From the NCBI GenBank assembly GCA_917880885.1, contig OU862917.1, forward strand, positions 31,298,104 through 31,362,103: a stretch of 64,000 bases of DNA. The letters are read 5' to 3'. The notes beneath the pieces were generated by a model. The model searched no databases. It was not told the DNA's origin and saw only the letters and a program-made list of their open reading frames with translations. The position numbers and the translations under genes are program-made. Shown here in pieces: positions 54,909 through 64,000 of the stretch. This DNA is from Limnephilus marmoratus. Taxonomy: Eukaryota > Arthropoda > Insecta > Trichoptera > Limnephilidae. Positions within the stretch are counted from its first letter, which is position 1; each line of letters begins with the position of its first letter.

Positions 54909-55437
54909 CATCATTACATAGTATAAAATGAAGTCGCTCAAAATGTATGTACGCGTTAATCTTTTAAACTACGCAACGGATTTTCATACGGTTTTCACCA
55001 AGAGATAGAGTGATTGAAGAGGAATGTTTATATGTATAATACATGTAAATTATATTAGAGAAAAGCCGAGAAATTCAAAGAAAACATATTTTTGTGCGAT
55101 TTAAAACGGCTGGCGGGCCATACTATAGTCACTTTTGAAATTCGTTCTACGGAAGAAATTGGAAAATAGATGTCCTAGAGTAAGTAGGTATTTGATTTTC
55201 CCTTTTCAAATATCCAGTGTTGCATTGCAAGCATTGTATAATTAGTAGCGATCGCTAACTATATTATTATATAAATAAAAAATAATAATAATAATATAGT
55301 TGATTCAAGAGGAAGGTTTATAAGCCGAGTAATTCAAATATTCAATTCAGGCAGCGGGCAGCGGGCAGCGGGCAGCGGGAAGCTGGCAAGCGGGTGGTGT
55401 GGATTTTATAAAGGTTGTGGTGGCCGGGTCTGCTAGT
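54909..55437 (+). mobile_element. Non-autonomous Helitron (family 1), second copy
   Basis: Very similar to 13938-14516 over its first 400 bp; ends GGTGGCCGGGTCTGCTAGT followed by A. GCAGCGGGCAGC microrepeats lie at 55349-55375. No target duplication. Confidence 0.8.
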
Positions 55438-55486
55438 ATACTAATAAATCTAAACAAAACAAGACACAGAATTATAAAAAGGTAAT

Positions 55487-55550
55487 CGTCGCAACGGGGA
55501 ATCGAACCCAGGATCTCTCTCGCCTGAACCAACTCGGTCGTTAGGATCTA
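55487..55550 (-). repeat. tRNA-like segment (SINE head)
   Basis: Minus strand: CGACCGAGTTGG (A-box-like) then GGCGAGAGAGATCC and GGGTTCGATTCCCCG (excellent B box). The acceptor stem is not formed, so this is a tRNA-derived SINE head rather than a tRNA gene. Confidence 0.5.
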
Positions 55551-56414
55551 ATTATTTTACGTTATTTTTGTCGATCTCGTATTTCAAACTCAGAATCATT
55601 AACAATATTATCTTCAATTAATTTTTCCCATGTTTTTGGTTGCCGTCATTTTGAACGATCACAGAGATCAAACGAATTAATTTTTAACATGAATAGTGTC
55701 ACGCACCAAAATACCCAATTTTATTTATTTTATTTCTGTACCTTATAGGATAAACCACACATAGATATAGACTCTAGACTTAGCTATGGACCGACATGGT
55801 ATATCCTTTAGGGTGCACATTTATAGAACGAATTTGGGTATTTGTTTAATATTGCATTTATTGTATTGTACATTGTGTATACTTAAGCATTTTTTGGTTG
55901 TTAGTGCATATTTGACCCTCATTTGGCAGTTTTTGCATATTATGCGAGCCTTTTTCACAATTAATATATAATTCAGTCATGTCATTTTAAAAAAAGGTGA
56001 GTTATTTAAATTAGAAATGGTCGATATTCTCGTGCAGATTATTTCACTTATTTGATCAACGTATTTATCGTGTACTTTGGTATTGTTGGTGCATATTTTT
56101 GTAATGTAATCAAAATTGTAATCCAACCCAATATTATGTTCCGTCATGTTGTTTCACAAGCGTTACAGTTGTTTCGCTATTCGAAAGCTGTTAAACTGTT
56201 CGAACTGAGTTAGTAAAGCTTTTCAGCAAACGCGGGTAAAGTCATATTATGCAACAACATTCCGGTTGTGAATATTGATATGTCAGCAGAGCGATACAGA
56301 AAATATCTTCTACTTGACTTTGTACTGGATACGAAATTTCGTAAAAAACATACAACAATATTGTTCTTCAATAACAATATTATTTTTGTATTATTTTATT
56401 AAATTGTAGAGTTA
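55551..56414. other. AT-rich stretch, no gene recognised
   Basis: No coding motif or repeat partner. Confidence 0.4.
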
Positions 56415-56510
56415 TTAACCTCAACACAGGCTTGTCCTAGTGAAGTTATAAACTGAATTGTAAACATTAGACTTGGATACCATGTAAAAGAAACAAATAA
56501 ATAAATAAAT
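56415..56510 (+). repeat. LINE 3'-tail hairpin with (AAATA)n end
   Basis: TTAACCTCA (56415-56423) pairs with TGAAGTTA (from 56441; one C-A mismatch); loop ACACAGGCTTGTCCTAG. It is followed by ACAAATAAATAAATAAATAA. Confidence 0.6.
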
Positions 56511-57511
56511 AAAAATATGAATATAAATTAACGAAATATTATAATTGTCGAATATTTGAATCTCACTGCCTTTTAAAAACAAATGTTGTCAATTTTTATT
56601 TATAATTCAATTATATTATTTTGTGGACAAATTAGAGAAATGTGATGGCGAGCCGAACTGCTGAGCCATGTGGGCCATTCGATGGAATTATTTTTTCAGT
56701 GGTTCGGCTCCTTAGTATACGCGCGTTAATAAATGTAATAATAGCTATCAATAGTAATGGGGCATAAAATAGCAATTGTTGGGCATCATGCAAATTGCAT
56801 TGTTTTTTATACAGTGTTTCCTCTGTATAAAAAAATACAGTTTCCTCTGTATAAAGTGCAAAGCGTATCTAGTGCAAGCTTTAACTTTATAATAAAGTGT
56901 GTTTATCTAAAATGACCTGCCATTTAAAAAAAAATTGCCTGCCCGACCTGCCATTTTAAAAAGTTGAACAAAACAAATTTCAAATTAAGAATGTCCAATT
57001 AATAAAATGTTTTTCGTGCCTTCTTTATCGCTTGTCCGATATGATTTACACTTATTAGTTACAATTTTGAAAGTTACAAATTCATTGAACATTAATTATT
57101 TTACGCATACGCAGGAATATAATTTCAAATCACGCACGCACCCATGCACCGACAACCAAATGTAGTATGTTTAATTTCAGAACATAAATCAGACACCGTC
57201 TTGAATCATCAGCCAGACAAATAAAACACCAACGATTTTACCTGACCCATAAGCTTGTTTTCACGATAATATAACAGTACTAGACATTTGTATGACGTAT
57301 GAGGAGTACCTGACTTTTTAAGCTAAATTTATAAGTACGTACATGTTTACAACGGTACGATGATGATTGTTTTTATTTTAAATTGAATATTGTGTTCTTT
57401 CAGATTTTATGTCCGGGTTTAATCTTTCCCACTGGAAACACTTAACCCTTTTACACACTTTTCCACAAATGATCATCTAGTCAATCCACGCTATGCAATT
57501 GCACTATATAA
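56511..57511. other. AT-rich stretch with a small hairpin
   Basis: GAGCCGAACTGCTGA and TCAGTGGTTCGGCTC (56649-56709) form an imperfect inverted pair, perhaps a tiny MITE. Otherwise nothing recognised. Confidence 0.35.
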
Positions 57512-57582
57512 GTCTCGACACAGGTATACCCTAGTGAGACAGGCATACAAATAAAACCATTGTAAATATATTTTATTATAGA

Positions 57583-57613
<31 letters not shown>
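57512..57613 (+). repeat. LINE 3'-tail hairpin followed by (TAAA)n
   Basis: GTCTCG (57512-57517) pairs with TGAGAC (57535-57540); loop ACACAGGTATACCCTAG. The tail ends in a (TAAA)n run at 57582-57613. Confidence 0.65.
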
Positions 57614-57737
57614 GTATAATAAATACAAAATAATACAAGCAACATGTCAAGGAGACCAAATGGGAAAATAATTCACCCAGATATTTTCATATCAGAGGGT
57701 TCGGCTCGGTGGAACTCCTAATTTGAACCTATAAATC
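57614..57737. other. Short unassigned stretch
   Basis: Contains GGGTTCGGCTCGG, similar to the small hairpin at 56649. Nothing else. Confidence 0.3.
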
Positions 57738-58791
57738 CTACTGATCTTTTGTAATCCTACATGTATTTAAAATGACTGATTTTTGCATTTTTATGTATAA
57801 ATTCTTTGACAAATCTAATATGCCTAAATTTTTAATGAGAGAGGTAGGTATAATCCCAGTAGCCGAAATAATAAATGGTAATATTTTTATGGTCTGAGAA
57901 TGCCAAAATCTTTTAATCTCATTTCCTAAATCTGTATATTTTCTTATTTTGTCAGAAACAGTTTTCCGAATATTACAGGAATTTGGTATAGCTACATCAA
58001 TGATATAAGTTATTTTTTTAATTTTGTCATGTAAAACTCTGTCAGGTCTATTATGACTAATTGTTCTCTCTGTTAGTATAGTTTTATCATAATATATTTT
58101 ATAAAATTCATTTTCTAAAAATGAATTTGGTTCGTATTTATAATATTGGGCCTAAATGTATCACTCGGACGGCGCTAATACAGAACATTCCGATATAATA
58201 TGTTCTATAGTTTCTGGAAAAGCCAAATATTTTCTACATAAATCATCAATTCGATTTATATCTTTGATTATATGCTTACTATAATTTTTAGTATTAATGA
58301 CTGTATCTTGAATGGCAAGCATAAATCCTTCTATTTCTGCGCTCAGCTCTCCAATACTCAACCATTTGTTTGACGAAAGTTTGTCAACATACGTTTGGTT
58401 GAGATAATTGAAGTATTTTGCGTGAATTATTTTATTTGACCAGGAATCTAATAATTCCTGGTTAGCATTTATAAGAAGGGCAGGCATTCTCGTCATATAA
58501 ATTTAAAAGTTTAATGTTTCTATCTGCCTTGCAAATTATTTTGTGCATTTCTGAACTATTATCTTTCCTGTGCAAAAAAATTCTAAGCATTTCTACCTGA
58601 TTGTGTTTCAAAGATGTTATTTTGACTACACCTCTACCTCCTAAATTTCTAGGTAAATTAATTCGTTCTATAGCTGAATTTGGATGATGGCAATTAAACT
58701 TTGTTGACGTAGTTCTAATTAATCGTTTTAAGCTATCTAAATCTGTATTGGACCATTTAATTATGCCAAATGAGTACGTTAAAATGAGTTG
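57738..58791 (-). pseudogene. LINE C-terminus with CCHC and restriction-like endonuclease
   Basis: Minus strand, from QLILTYSFGIIKWSNTDLDS (thumb region) through RINLPRNLGGRGVVKITSL, then after a frameshift at about 58496 KWLSIGELSAEIEGFMLAIQ and DDLCRKY..ETIEHIISEC. After two close stops the same frame resumes: SHNRPDRVLHDKIKKITYII DVAIPN, KYTDLGNEIKRFW and ISATGIIPTSLIKNL, ending at 57738-57740. RPD followed by an aspartate (IDVAIP) is the PD-D catalytic pattern of R2/R4/Dong-type restriction-like endonuclease LINEs. The zinc knuckle has lost its second cysteine, and about 25 residues after it are missing. Confidence 0.88.
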
Positions 58792-58825
58792 TTATTTTTT
58801 TATTATTATTGCTATTTTTATTGTA

Positions 58826-58898
58826 AACTGCCTGGTGAGACAGCGCAGCACATCACCAATGCAATGTTATTAATAAAGATGATTATAAAAAAAAAGCT
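58826..58898 (+). repeat. LINE tail with hairpin
   Basis: TGGTGA (58833-58838) pairs with TCACCA (58853-58858), then AATAAAGATGATTATAAAAAAAA. This is a retroelement 3' end in plus orientation, unrelated to the minus-strand LINE beside it. Confidence 0.5.
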
Positions 58899-58929
58899 TA
58901 CAAGTTTTTAAAGTCGTTTTCATTCTATA

Positions 58930-59005
58930 TTTGATGGCTCTCGGTTTTGAACTAGCGACCCCAGGATTCAGTGCAAAAAACTTGCCACTCTATCACAGGA
59001 TCGTC
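58930..59005 (-). repeat. tRNA-like segment
   Basis: Minus strand: GATAGAGTGGCAAG (A-box-like) and CTAGTTCAAAACC (B-box-like) with a plausible anticodon arm. Likely a tRNA-derived SINE head. Confidence 0.4.
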
Positions 59006-59666
59006 CAAATTCATTTCATTTCTAAGTTTAACTCCCGCGCTTCCTGCTCTCGGAATCTATTATCTGAAACACCATTAGTTAACCAAGTTCATTGGAATAA
59101 AACTAGAACAATGGGGAACTCCACGATGAGATGTTTGATGTTTACCTTTACTTCAACGAAAGGGGTTCAGTGTTCAATGAGATTGAGCCAGAGCTGAGGG
59201 AGTGGAGAGAGTTCAAGATTAATTACTTTAACTACTATTCGGAATGTTTGTTGGTTTATCGGAGCTTAACCTCACCTGAATCTAATCATGTTGGTACTAA
59301 CATTTTTGAAAAACAAAGTATAGTATTTACAGTTTTTATTTCTTTCGAAAGTAAATATCCAAATAGTAGGAAACGGAATAGGCCCTTTTTATTTTAAAAC
59401 AGTAAGAAAAAAATTAGAAACAACTATTTCAGTTATCGAAATTGTATTTTAATGGTTTTTTCTCTAAAAAACGAATAATTAGGATTTGAAAAATAAAAGG
59501 TTTTTGGGCTTGTTATTTAGATTATTTTGTAATTAAATCTAGATCTTTTTTTGGTCTTTTTTTATTTTCTAATTAAACCCAACCTAAATGATAAAAAAAA
59601 CTAACCCTACAACTTTCACATCAATAACAATGGCCGCCAAGTTAACAATCGTTTTTAACGATGAAC
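59006..59666. other. AT-rich stretch, no gene recognised
   Basis: An 88-codon plus frame (59131-59397) has no recognised motif. Confidence 0.35.
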
Positions 59667-59750
59667 AGTCAGTGGCTGAGTTGGTATCGCGTTTGGGTCT
59701 CACCCGGGCGTCGCGTGTTCGATTCCTCGGCTGGCTTTTTTTTTTTTTTT
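59667..59750 (+). repeat. tRNA-like head with pol III boxes and T15 terminator
   Basis: A box TGGCTGAGTTGG (59673-59684) and B box GTTCGATTCC (59717-59726) both fit the pol III consensus. GTCAG at the 5' side can pair with CTGGC at the 3' side. A run of 15 T (59736-59750) follows. The anticodon arm is irregular, so this is more likely a SINE head or tRNA pseudogene than a working tRNA. Confidence 0.6.
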
Positions 59751-59764
59751 ACAGTGAATAACCG

Positions 59765-60075
59765 CACAAGAATCTCAACTGCTCCCGTCTGGAGCCAGTG
59801 AGACTATGGCATCCCCAATTGGGGTATGTTGTGAGGCTGAAGGTAGTGGGGAGGGGAAGGAGGTGGGGAAGGGGAAGGTTGGTAAGTACCTGGCTATTCA
59901 GATCTGGTCACCAAACACGGCTAAAGCCATTTTCAAGCAACGTTTCAATTCTGAATGGTGGTCTTACACCAGGGCGATACTGATAATATCTTCCACTCTG
60001 GAACATGCCGCAAATATACTATGTATTATTTTAAATAAATTAATTGTGAAATAACACAAATTAATCCAATAAAAT
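59765..60075 (+). mobile_element. SINE-2 copy with an intact 82-codon frame
   Basis: CCGCACAAGAATCTCAACTG, GTCTGGAGCCAGTGAGAC, GGCTATTCAGATCTGGTCAC, TCTGAATGGTGGTCTTACAC, AAATATACTATGTATTAT. The frame from ATG 59806 reads MASPIGVCCEAEGSGEGKEV .. AIFKQRFNSEWWSYTRAILI and ends at 60052. The copy at 16853 has stops in it, so translation is doubtful. Confidence 0.7.
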
Positions 60076-60136
60076 TTATTTGCGCATGCCGGGTTGCGTT
60101 TCAGTCGCTTTAAATTTTCAATATCAAAATTTTTCT

Positions 60137-60385
60137 AATATACACATTGGAAAGATTATTTTATCTAGATTTTAAAACAATTTTTGTTTTTGTAAAGTGA
60201 TAAAAAATTATCAATATAGAGGTGTATTTACAATACACGGGAATAATATTAAAATTTAAATATTTAGAAATAAAATTATTAATTTCTTATATACACATCA
60301 GAAATCTTATTTTATCTAGATTTTAGAACAATTTTTGTTTTTGCAATGTGATAAAAAATAACCAATATAGAGGTATATTTAAAAT
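60137..60385. repeat. Direct repeat, 96-bp units 153 bp apart
   Basis: 60137-60232 and 60290-60385 are similar: ATATACACAT, TTATTTTATCTAGATTTTA, CAATTTTTGTTTTTG and CAATATAGAGGT. They lie downstream of a minus-strand tRNA-like head. Confidence 0.8.
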
Positions 60386-60431
60386 GTAAATTGTCGTTAC
60401 CGCGACTGAATCGGTATAGGTTTTGTAAATA

Positions 60432-60501
60432 CGCTGCCGAGTTTGAACCCGCGACCTCCGGACTGTGAGTCAAGAGTCTTACCCACTGGACTACGGAGGT
60501 C
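60432..60501 (-). repeat. tRNA-derived SINE head
   Basis: Minus strand: GACCTCCGTAGTCCAGTGGG contains a perfect A box (TAGTCCAGTGGG); GGTCGCGGGTTCAAACTCGG contains a B box. The anticodon region is CTTGACTCACAGTC. The acceptor arm does not close, so it is not a tRNA gene. Confidence 0.65.
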
Positions 60502-60706
60502 TATGAGGAGGACTATGTTCTCCATTACGAATCACGACACAAGCAACGTTTTCGGCCCACTGGAGATTTTCAAATATTGTCGGGTTATTGGTAACGTTTG
60601 TAATTTATTATTATTTTAAGTGTTTTTAATTTTAACAAAGTAATTTGGTATTAAAATGTATTATTTTCCATTTTCGGAAATTGAAAAATTTATTTTCATT
60701 ATTATT
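60502..60706. other. Short unassigned stretch
   Basis: Nothing seen. Confidence 0.3.
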
Positions 60707-60990
60707 TAACTGACATTTAAGTGTTTATTAACCGTCTCTCACTTTTATGTGTATTAACGCTGTCGAATATTGATTTTAACTGACATTTAAGTGTTTATTA
60801 ACCGTCTCTCACTTTTATGACTGTGTATTGACGCTGTCGAATATTGATTTTAACTGACATTTAAGTGTTTATTAACCGTCTCTCACTTTTATGTGTATTG
60901 ACGCTGTCGAATATTGATTTTAACTGACATTTAAGTGTTTATTAACCGTCTCTCACTTTTATGTGTATTGACGCTGTCGAATATTGATTT
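60707..60990. repeat. Tandem repeat, 70 bp x 4
   Basis: Units start TAACTGACATTTAAGTG at 60707, 60777, 60851 and 60921. The second is 74 bp owing to a 4-nt insertion. Almost no other variation, so the expansion is recent. Confidence 0.95.
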
Positions 60991-61222
60991 TGAGAAAATA
61001 TAAGTAATTACTTGAAAAATTCAAAATGACATAAGTTGACTAACATTGGCATCCAAAAAACTTTCCAAAGGCTCCAAAAATAAGCAAACCACACACAATA
61101 TTGGAGATATTGATGAAAGTCGGATTACATTTTTTCATATTTTTGTTTTTCAAACATTCAGGTAGATAAATCTTGCATTACATCATTATTAAAAACGCGT
61201 AGATCTTAATATTATATTATCA
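60991..61222. other. Unassigned stretch
   Basis: AT-rich, nothing seen. Confidence 0.3.
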
Positions 61223-61230
61223 TATCTGAA

Positions 61231-61457
61231 CAGTGGCGGCTCGTGACTTTTGGGTGTGCTAGGGTGCAGGTTTGGTATGAAGATTTTTCAGGAAATCGGT
61301 GCGGCGCACCGCCAAACTGAAATATTCTGAAATTTTTCATACAAAAAATTGATTTTCAAAAAAAAAAAAAATTTTTTTTTCGGCTACAACAACATCAATA
61401 ATGCCATTTTTTTAATCTCAGCACTGTAGCACACCCAAAAGTCACGAGCCGCCACTG
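61231..61457. mobile_element. hAT MITE with perfect 31-bp TIRs
   Basis: Left end CAGTGGCGGCTCGTGACTT continues to GTGTGCTA; the right end is its perfect inverse for 31 bp. The 8-bp duplication TATCTGAA is at 61223-61230 and 61458-61465. At 227 bp it has no coding capacity. Perfect TIRs and target duplication point to a recent insertion. Confidence 0.95.
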
Positions 61458-61465
61458 TATCTGAA

Positions 61466-61627
61466 TAAAATACCATGGACGTACTGAATGGATAAATGGA
61501 TAAATAGTAAGTATGTGGTTTCGCAACTTTTTTTAACGGAAACGGGTGGACTTGTACTAAAATTTTTAAATTAATTATCTCATATTCAAATAAATTTAAG
61601 TTTTTCTAGTTTATCCTTATCTTTATT
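61466..61627. other. Short unassigned stretch
   Basis: Nothing seen. Confidence 0.3.
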
Positions 61628-61912
61628 AAGTATAAAATGAAGTCGCTCACGCTTTATATGCGCTTAGACCTTTAAAACTACGCAACAGATTTTCATGCGG
61701 TTTTCACCAATAGATAGAGTGATTCATGAGGAAGGTTTCTAGGTCAGGTAATTTGTCAGGGTTTTGTGTAAATTGGTTGAAATACATAATATATCTGTCC
61801 AAGCGCCAGCGCGCAGCGGGCAGCGGGCAGCGTGGTATGTATTTGATTTAACAGTTAGCGTTGGTTACAAAGGTTTTGTTAGCCACAACAACATATGGCC
61901 AGGTCTGCTAGT
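61628..61912 (+). mobile_element. Non-autonomous Helitron (family 1), third copy
   Basis: GTATAAAATGAAGTCGCTC, ACTACGCAACAGATTTTCAT, CACCAATAGATAGAGTGATT and the end GCCAGGTCTGCTAGT followed by A. Shorter inside than its sisters. Confidence 0.78.
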
Positions 61913-62718
61913 ATTCAATAATATTATAATTCAGGAACATTGTTATTCAAATTATAATTTATTTTTTTTATTTATGAACAAGTTCCTCTGTGTAATTATT
62001 ATTACGCGTGACAGCTGATAATAGAGAACTCCAGTCCAATTTTTTTTTTTGTGAATAATGACCTTCTAACTTAAATAACTGCGTTTTTGTTTTTATTTTT
62101 AGAGTTAGTTTTAATACTTAAAATAATTGTCAAAGTTTAAATTTTTCGAGACCCCCCGGAAATATGATAAATCGTGTGACGTCTTCACTCCCGAAAAATT
62201 AGTATGGGATTGGGCAATCAGCTGATCTACTGCCGCCATTTTGAAATCCGTTGTTCCGTTGTTCGAAGTATTCTCCCTAGAAGAAGCATTAATTTTTTTT
62301 ATTGATTATTTTTTTTGTGCAGTAGTTTTTCAATATTTTAAATAATAGAGATAAACTAATAGAGATACCTCTATTTTTGATACTGAATTATTTAGGCTTA
62401 AATATTGTTTCAATAAACACTACAACTAAATCTCTATAAACAGTACGAAATAAAGAATAACATGAAATGTTGTTAATACTGATGGCTTGTGCCATACCTA
62501 CATGTCAATTGATTTCAATACAATGTGATACAATGACTGGTGACGCGTGACGTCAGCACTAACCATTCAATCGTACCAACTTTACAGTGTATTTTAACGA
62601 GACGTTAAAATTTGCAGTTTCTAATATTTTTTTACGAACACTACGTTTAATATTATTAAAAAAAACTTATATGTTCAGAATCAGCGTTTATTGGTCTTTA
62701 TGAACATAATATTTTTTA
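61913..62718. other. AT-rich stretch, no gene recognised
   Basis: No coding motif. A GC-richer patch at 62150-62260. Confidence 0.35.
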
Positions 62719-62980
62719 CTGGAGTTCCTTATTATTAAATATAATATAATGGAGCCAATTCCCGATGTCGTACATTTCTGTAGGTTTTTACTGTCGTACA
62801 TTTCTGTAGGTTTTTACTGGAGTTCCTTATTATTAAATATAATATAATGGAGCCAATTCCCGATGTCGTACATTTCTGTAGATTTTTACTGTCGTACATT
62901 TCTGTAGGTTTTTGAGTTCCTTATTATTAAATATAATATAATGGAGCCAATTCCCGATGTCGTACATTTCTGTAGGTTTT
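62719..62980. repeat. Nested tandem repeat, about 97 bp x 2.7
   Basis: Units beginning TGGAGTTCCTTATTATTAAA near 62719, 62817 and 62916 (the last as TGAGTTCC). The first two contain an internal duplication of GTCGTACATTTCTGTAGG; the third has one copy. Confidence 0.9.
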
Positions 62981-63344
62981 ACTTTATTTTAATTTTCACT
63001 TTTTCTGTTTTGTTCATTCAATCAATTTTCAGACGAACAATTAAGACAACCCTGCCAACATCATTGGGTTAAAACAAACATTTTAAGTGGTATGGTATGG
63101 TAAGTGGCGGAAGTGCCTCATATAATTGATTTTCTTCGTAAATCTTAAAGGTCTTTCAATTTTTAGGCCTCCAGGAAAACCGGTTAGGAAGGATTTCAAC
63201 ATTGAAAATGTTTGAACAATTTCACCTGAAGTAAAGGAAAGTTGGCCTTATTAAGCTCATCAGACATAGAATACATACTAGATGTATGAAAATATTTACA
63301 TACATCTAAATAAAAAATTCAAAAACAAAACAAAAGACATGCCC
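62981..63344. other. Stretch with no recognised gene
   Basis: Nothing recognised apart from small repeats (GGTATGGTATGG near 63088). Confidence 0.35.
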
Positions 63345-63785
63345 ATATCAAAATCAAAATCAAAATCAAAATCATTTATTGTACAAAATTTACATTTAGT
63401 ACAAAAGGTATAACTTATAGGTACCTATATTCTATTTCTTCCAGTTAACCTAACATGTTGTACAGATTTGAACACAAATGAAATATAAATATACAAGTGG
63501 TGTAATACAAAGGGAATTTGTTTTAATTTATTAAATAAACATAAATATAAAAACTGACTTAAATCTGAGTGAATCTTGTATTTGTTTAATATCATGTGGA
63601 AGGTTGTTGTATACTTTAATGGCCATGTAAAAGGGTCCTTTTTGGAAAATTGTTTTGTTTGCTTTTGGTATTAATAAGTTTTCTGTAAACCTTGTAGCGT
63701 GTTTATGTGTAGAGTTTTTTGTGGAAACTTTTCTGGAGATGATCGCACTAACATGCATAACTCCATTATATATATGTCGGTGACT
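63345..63785 (-). mobile_element. 5'-truncated LINE: ORF2 C-terminus and (TTTTGA)n tail
   Basis: The minus frame to 63531 reads SRKVSTKNSTHKHATRFTEN, LLIPKANKTIFQKGPFYMAI and KVYNNLPHDIKQIQDSLRFK, the C-terminal pattern (THxHxTR..L.xPK..KGPxYxAIKxYNxLPxxIK) of Jockey/I-related LINEs. A UTR follows, then a tail of TTTTGA hexamers (63347-63376). RT domains are absent. Confidence 0.8.
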
Positions 63786-64000
63786 ATCACATCACATCTA
63801 TCCGTTTACCCCATCTGTGGCAGACGACAGAAAGATTTATAATAATCAAGAGAATTAAAACCTATGCCCACATTATTCAGATCATGCCAAAAGTAAGAAC
63901 AACATAAGGTAGGTATGTACATATACATGCTTACCTTACCCTTATGTTAGCTACATTAGGTATAATTACATCATACAGAGCAACATCAGTCACATTCACA
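63786..64000. other. Window end, nothing recognised
   Basis: No feature seen. Confidence 0.3.

Noticed and set aside
59667..59735. Functional tRNA gene
   Set aside because: Only five acceptor pairs and an irregular anticodon arm despite good boxes and a T run.
60432..60501. Functional tRNA gene
   Set aside because: A and B boxes are good, but the acceptor stem does not close and no regular anticodon loop forms; treated as a SINE head.
60707..60990. CRISPR-like array
   Set aside because: Units are contiguous, without unique spacers, in a clearly eukaryotic window; it is a simple tandem repeat.

Overview
This window reads as AT-rich, gene-poor nuclear DNA from an animal, most likely an insect (lepidopteran or hemipteran; the sequence alone does not decide). 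The reasons are a eukaryotic tRNA-Ala gene, nested hAT, mariner, PIF/Harbinger and Helitron elements, several non-LTR retrotransposon (LINE) lineages, tRNA-derived SINE heads, and no long open reading frame that looks like a host protein. The only confident host gene is tRNA-Ala(AGC) at 26439-26510 on the minus strand. Everything else that can be named is a transposable element or a repeat, mostly broken.

Layout. 1-9 kb: LINE tails and C-terminal fragments, and a diverged relative of a repeat found again at 44.7 kb. 9-14 kb: a LINE fragment, then a nest of a hAT inside a hAT (10529-13828), the inner one holding a LINE fragment and a PIF-like insert with an MADF remnant. 14-21 kb: a Helitron, foldback elements with hammerhead-like cores, a 5'-truncated LINE bounded by a 10-bp target duplication (17350-18602), tandem repeats and a SINE. 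21-26 kb: LINE fragments, a deleted mariner (22136-23041) and a deleted hAT (25021-25673). 26-37 kb: the tRNA gene, Helitron-like copies, a LINE interrupted by a long foldback (29763-30270), SINEs and a Harbinger-type MITE. 37-41.5 kb: two more hAT elements.

43.6-54.6 kb is the most unusual part: two large inverted repeats that abut. Palindrome 1 has arms 43589-46948 and 48847-51861 around a 1.9-kb spacer; palindrome 2 runs 51862-54611 with almost no spacer. The arms are nearly identical, but the left arm of palindrome 1 carries two insertions that the right arm lacks. 54.9-64 kb: Helitrons, a recognisable LINE C-terminus with a restriction-like endonuclease (57738-58791), tRNA-like SINE heads, tandem repeats, a perfect-TIR hAT MITE and a final LINE C-terminus.

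The strongest unexplained signal is a recurring hammerhead-ribozyme-like core (CTGANGA, hairpin, GAAAC) in the arms of several palindromic elements (14812-15041, 19543-19749, 29763-30270, 45503-45679), with a degenerate relative near 43446. Two further signals are a LINE and a SINE family sharing a 3' end with a terminal hairpin, and a covarying hairpin in many LINE tails. No computation was run: identities, element boundaries and target duplications were read by eye.
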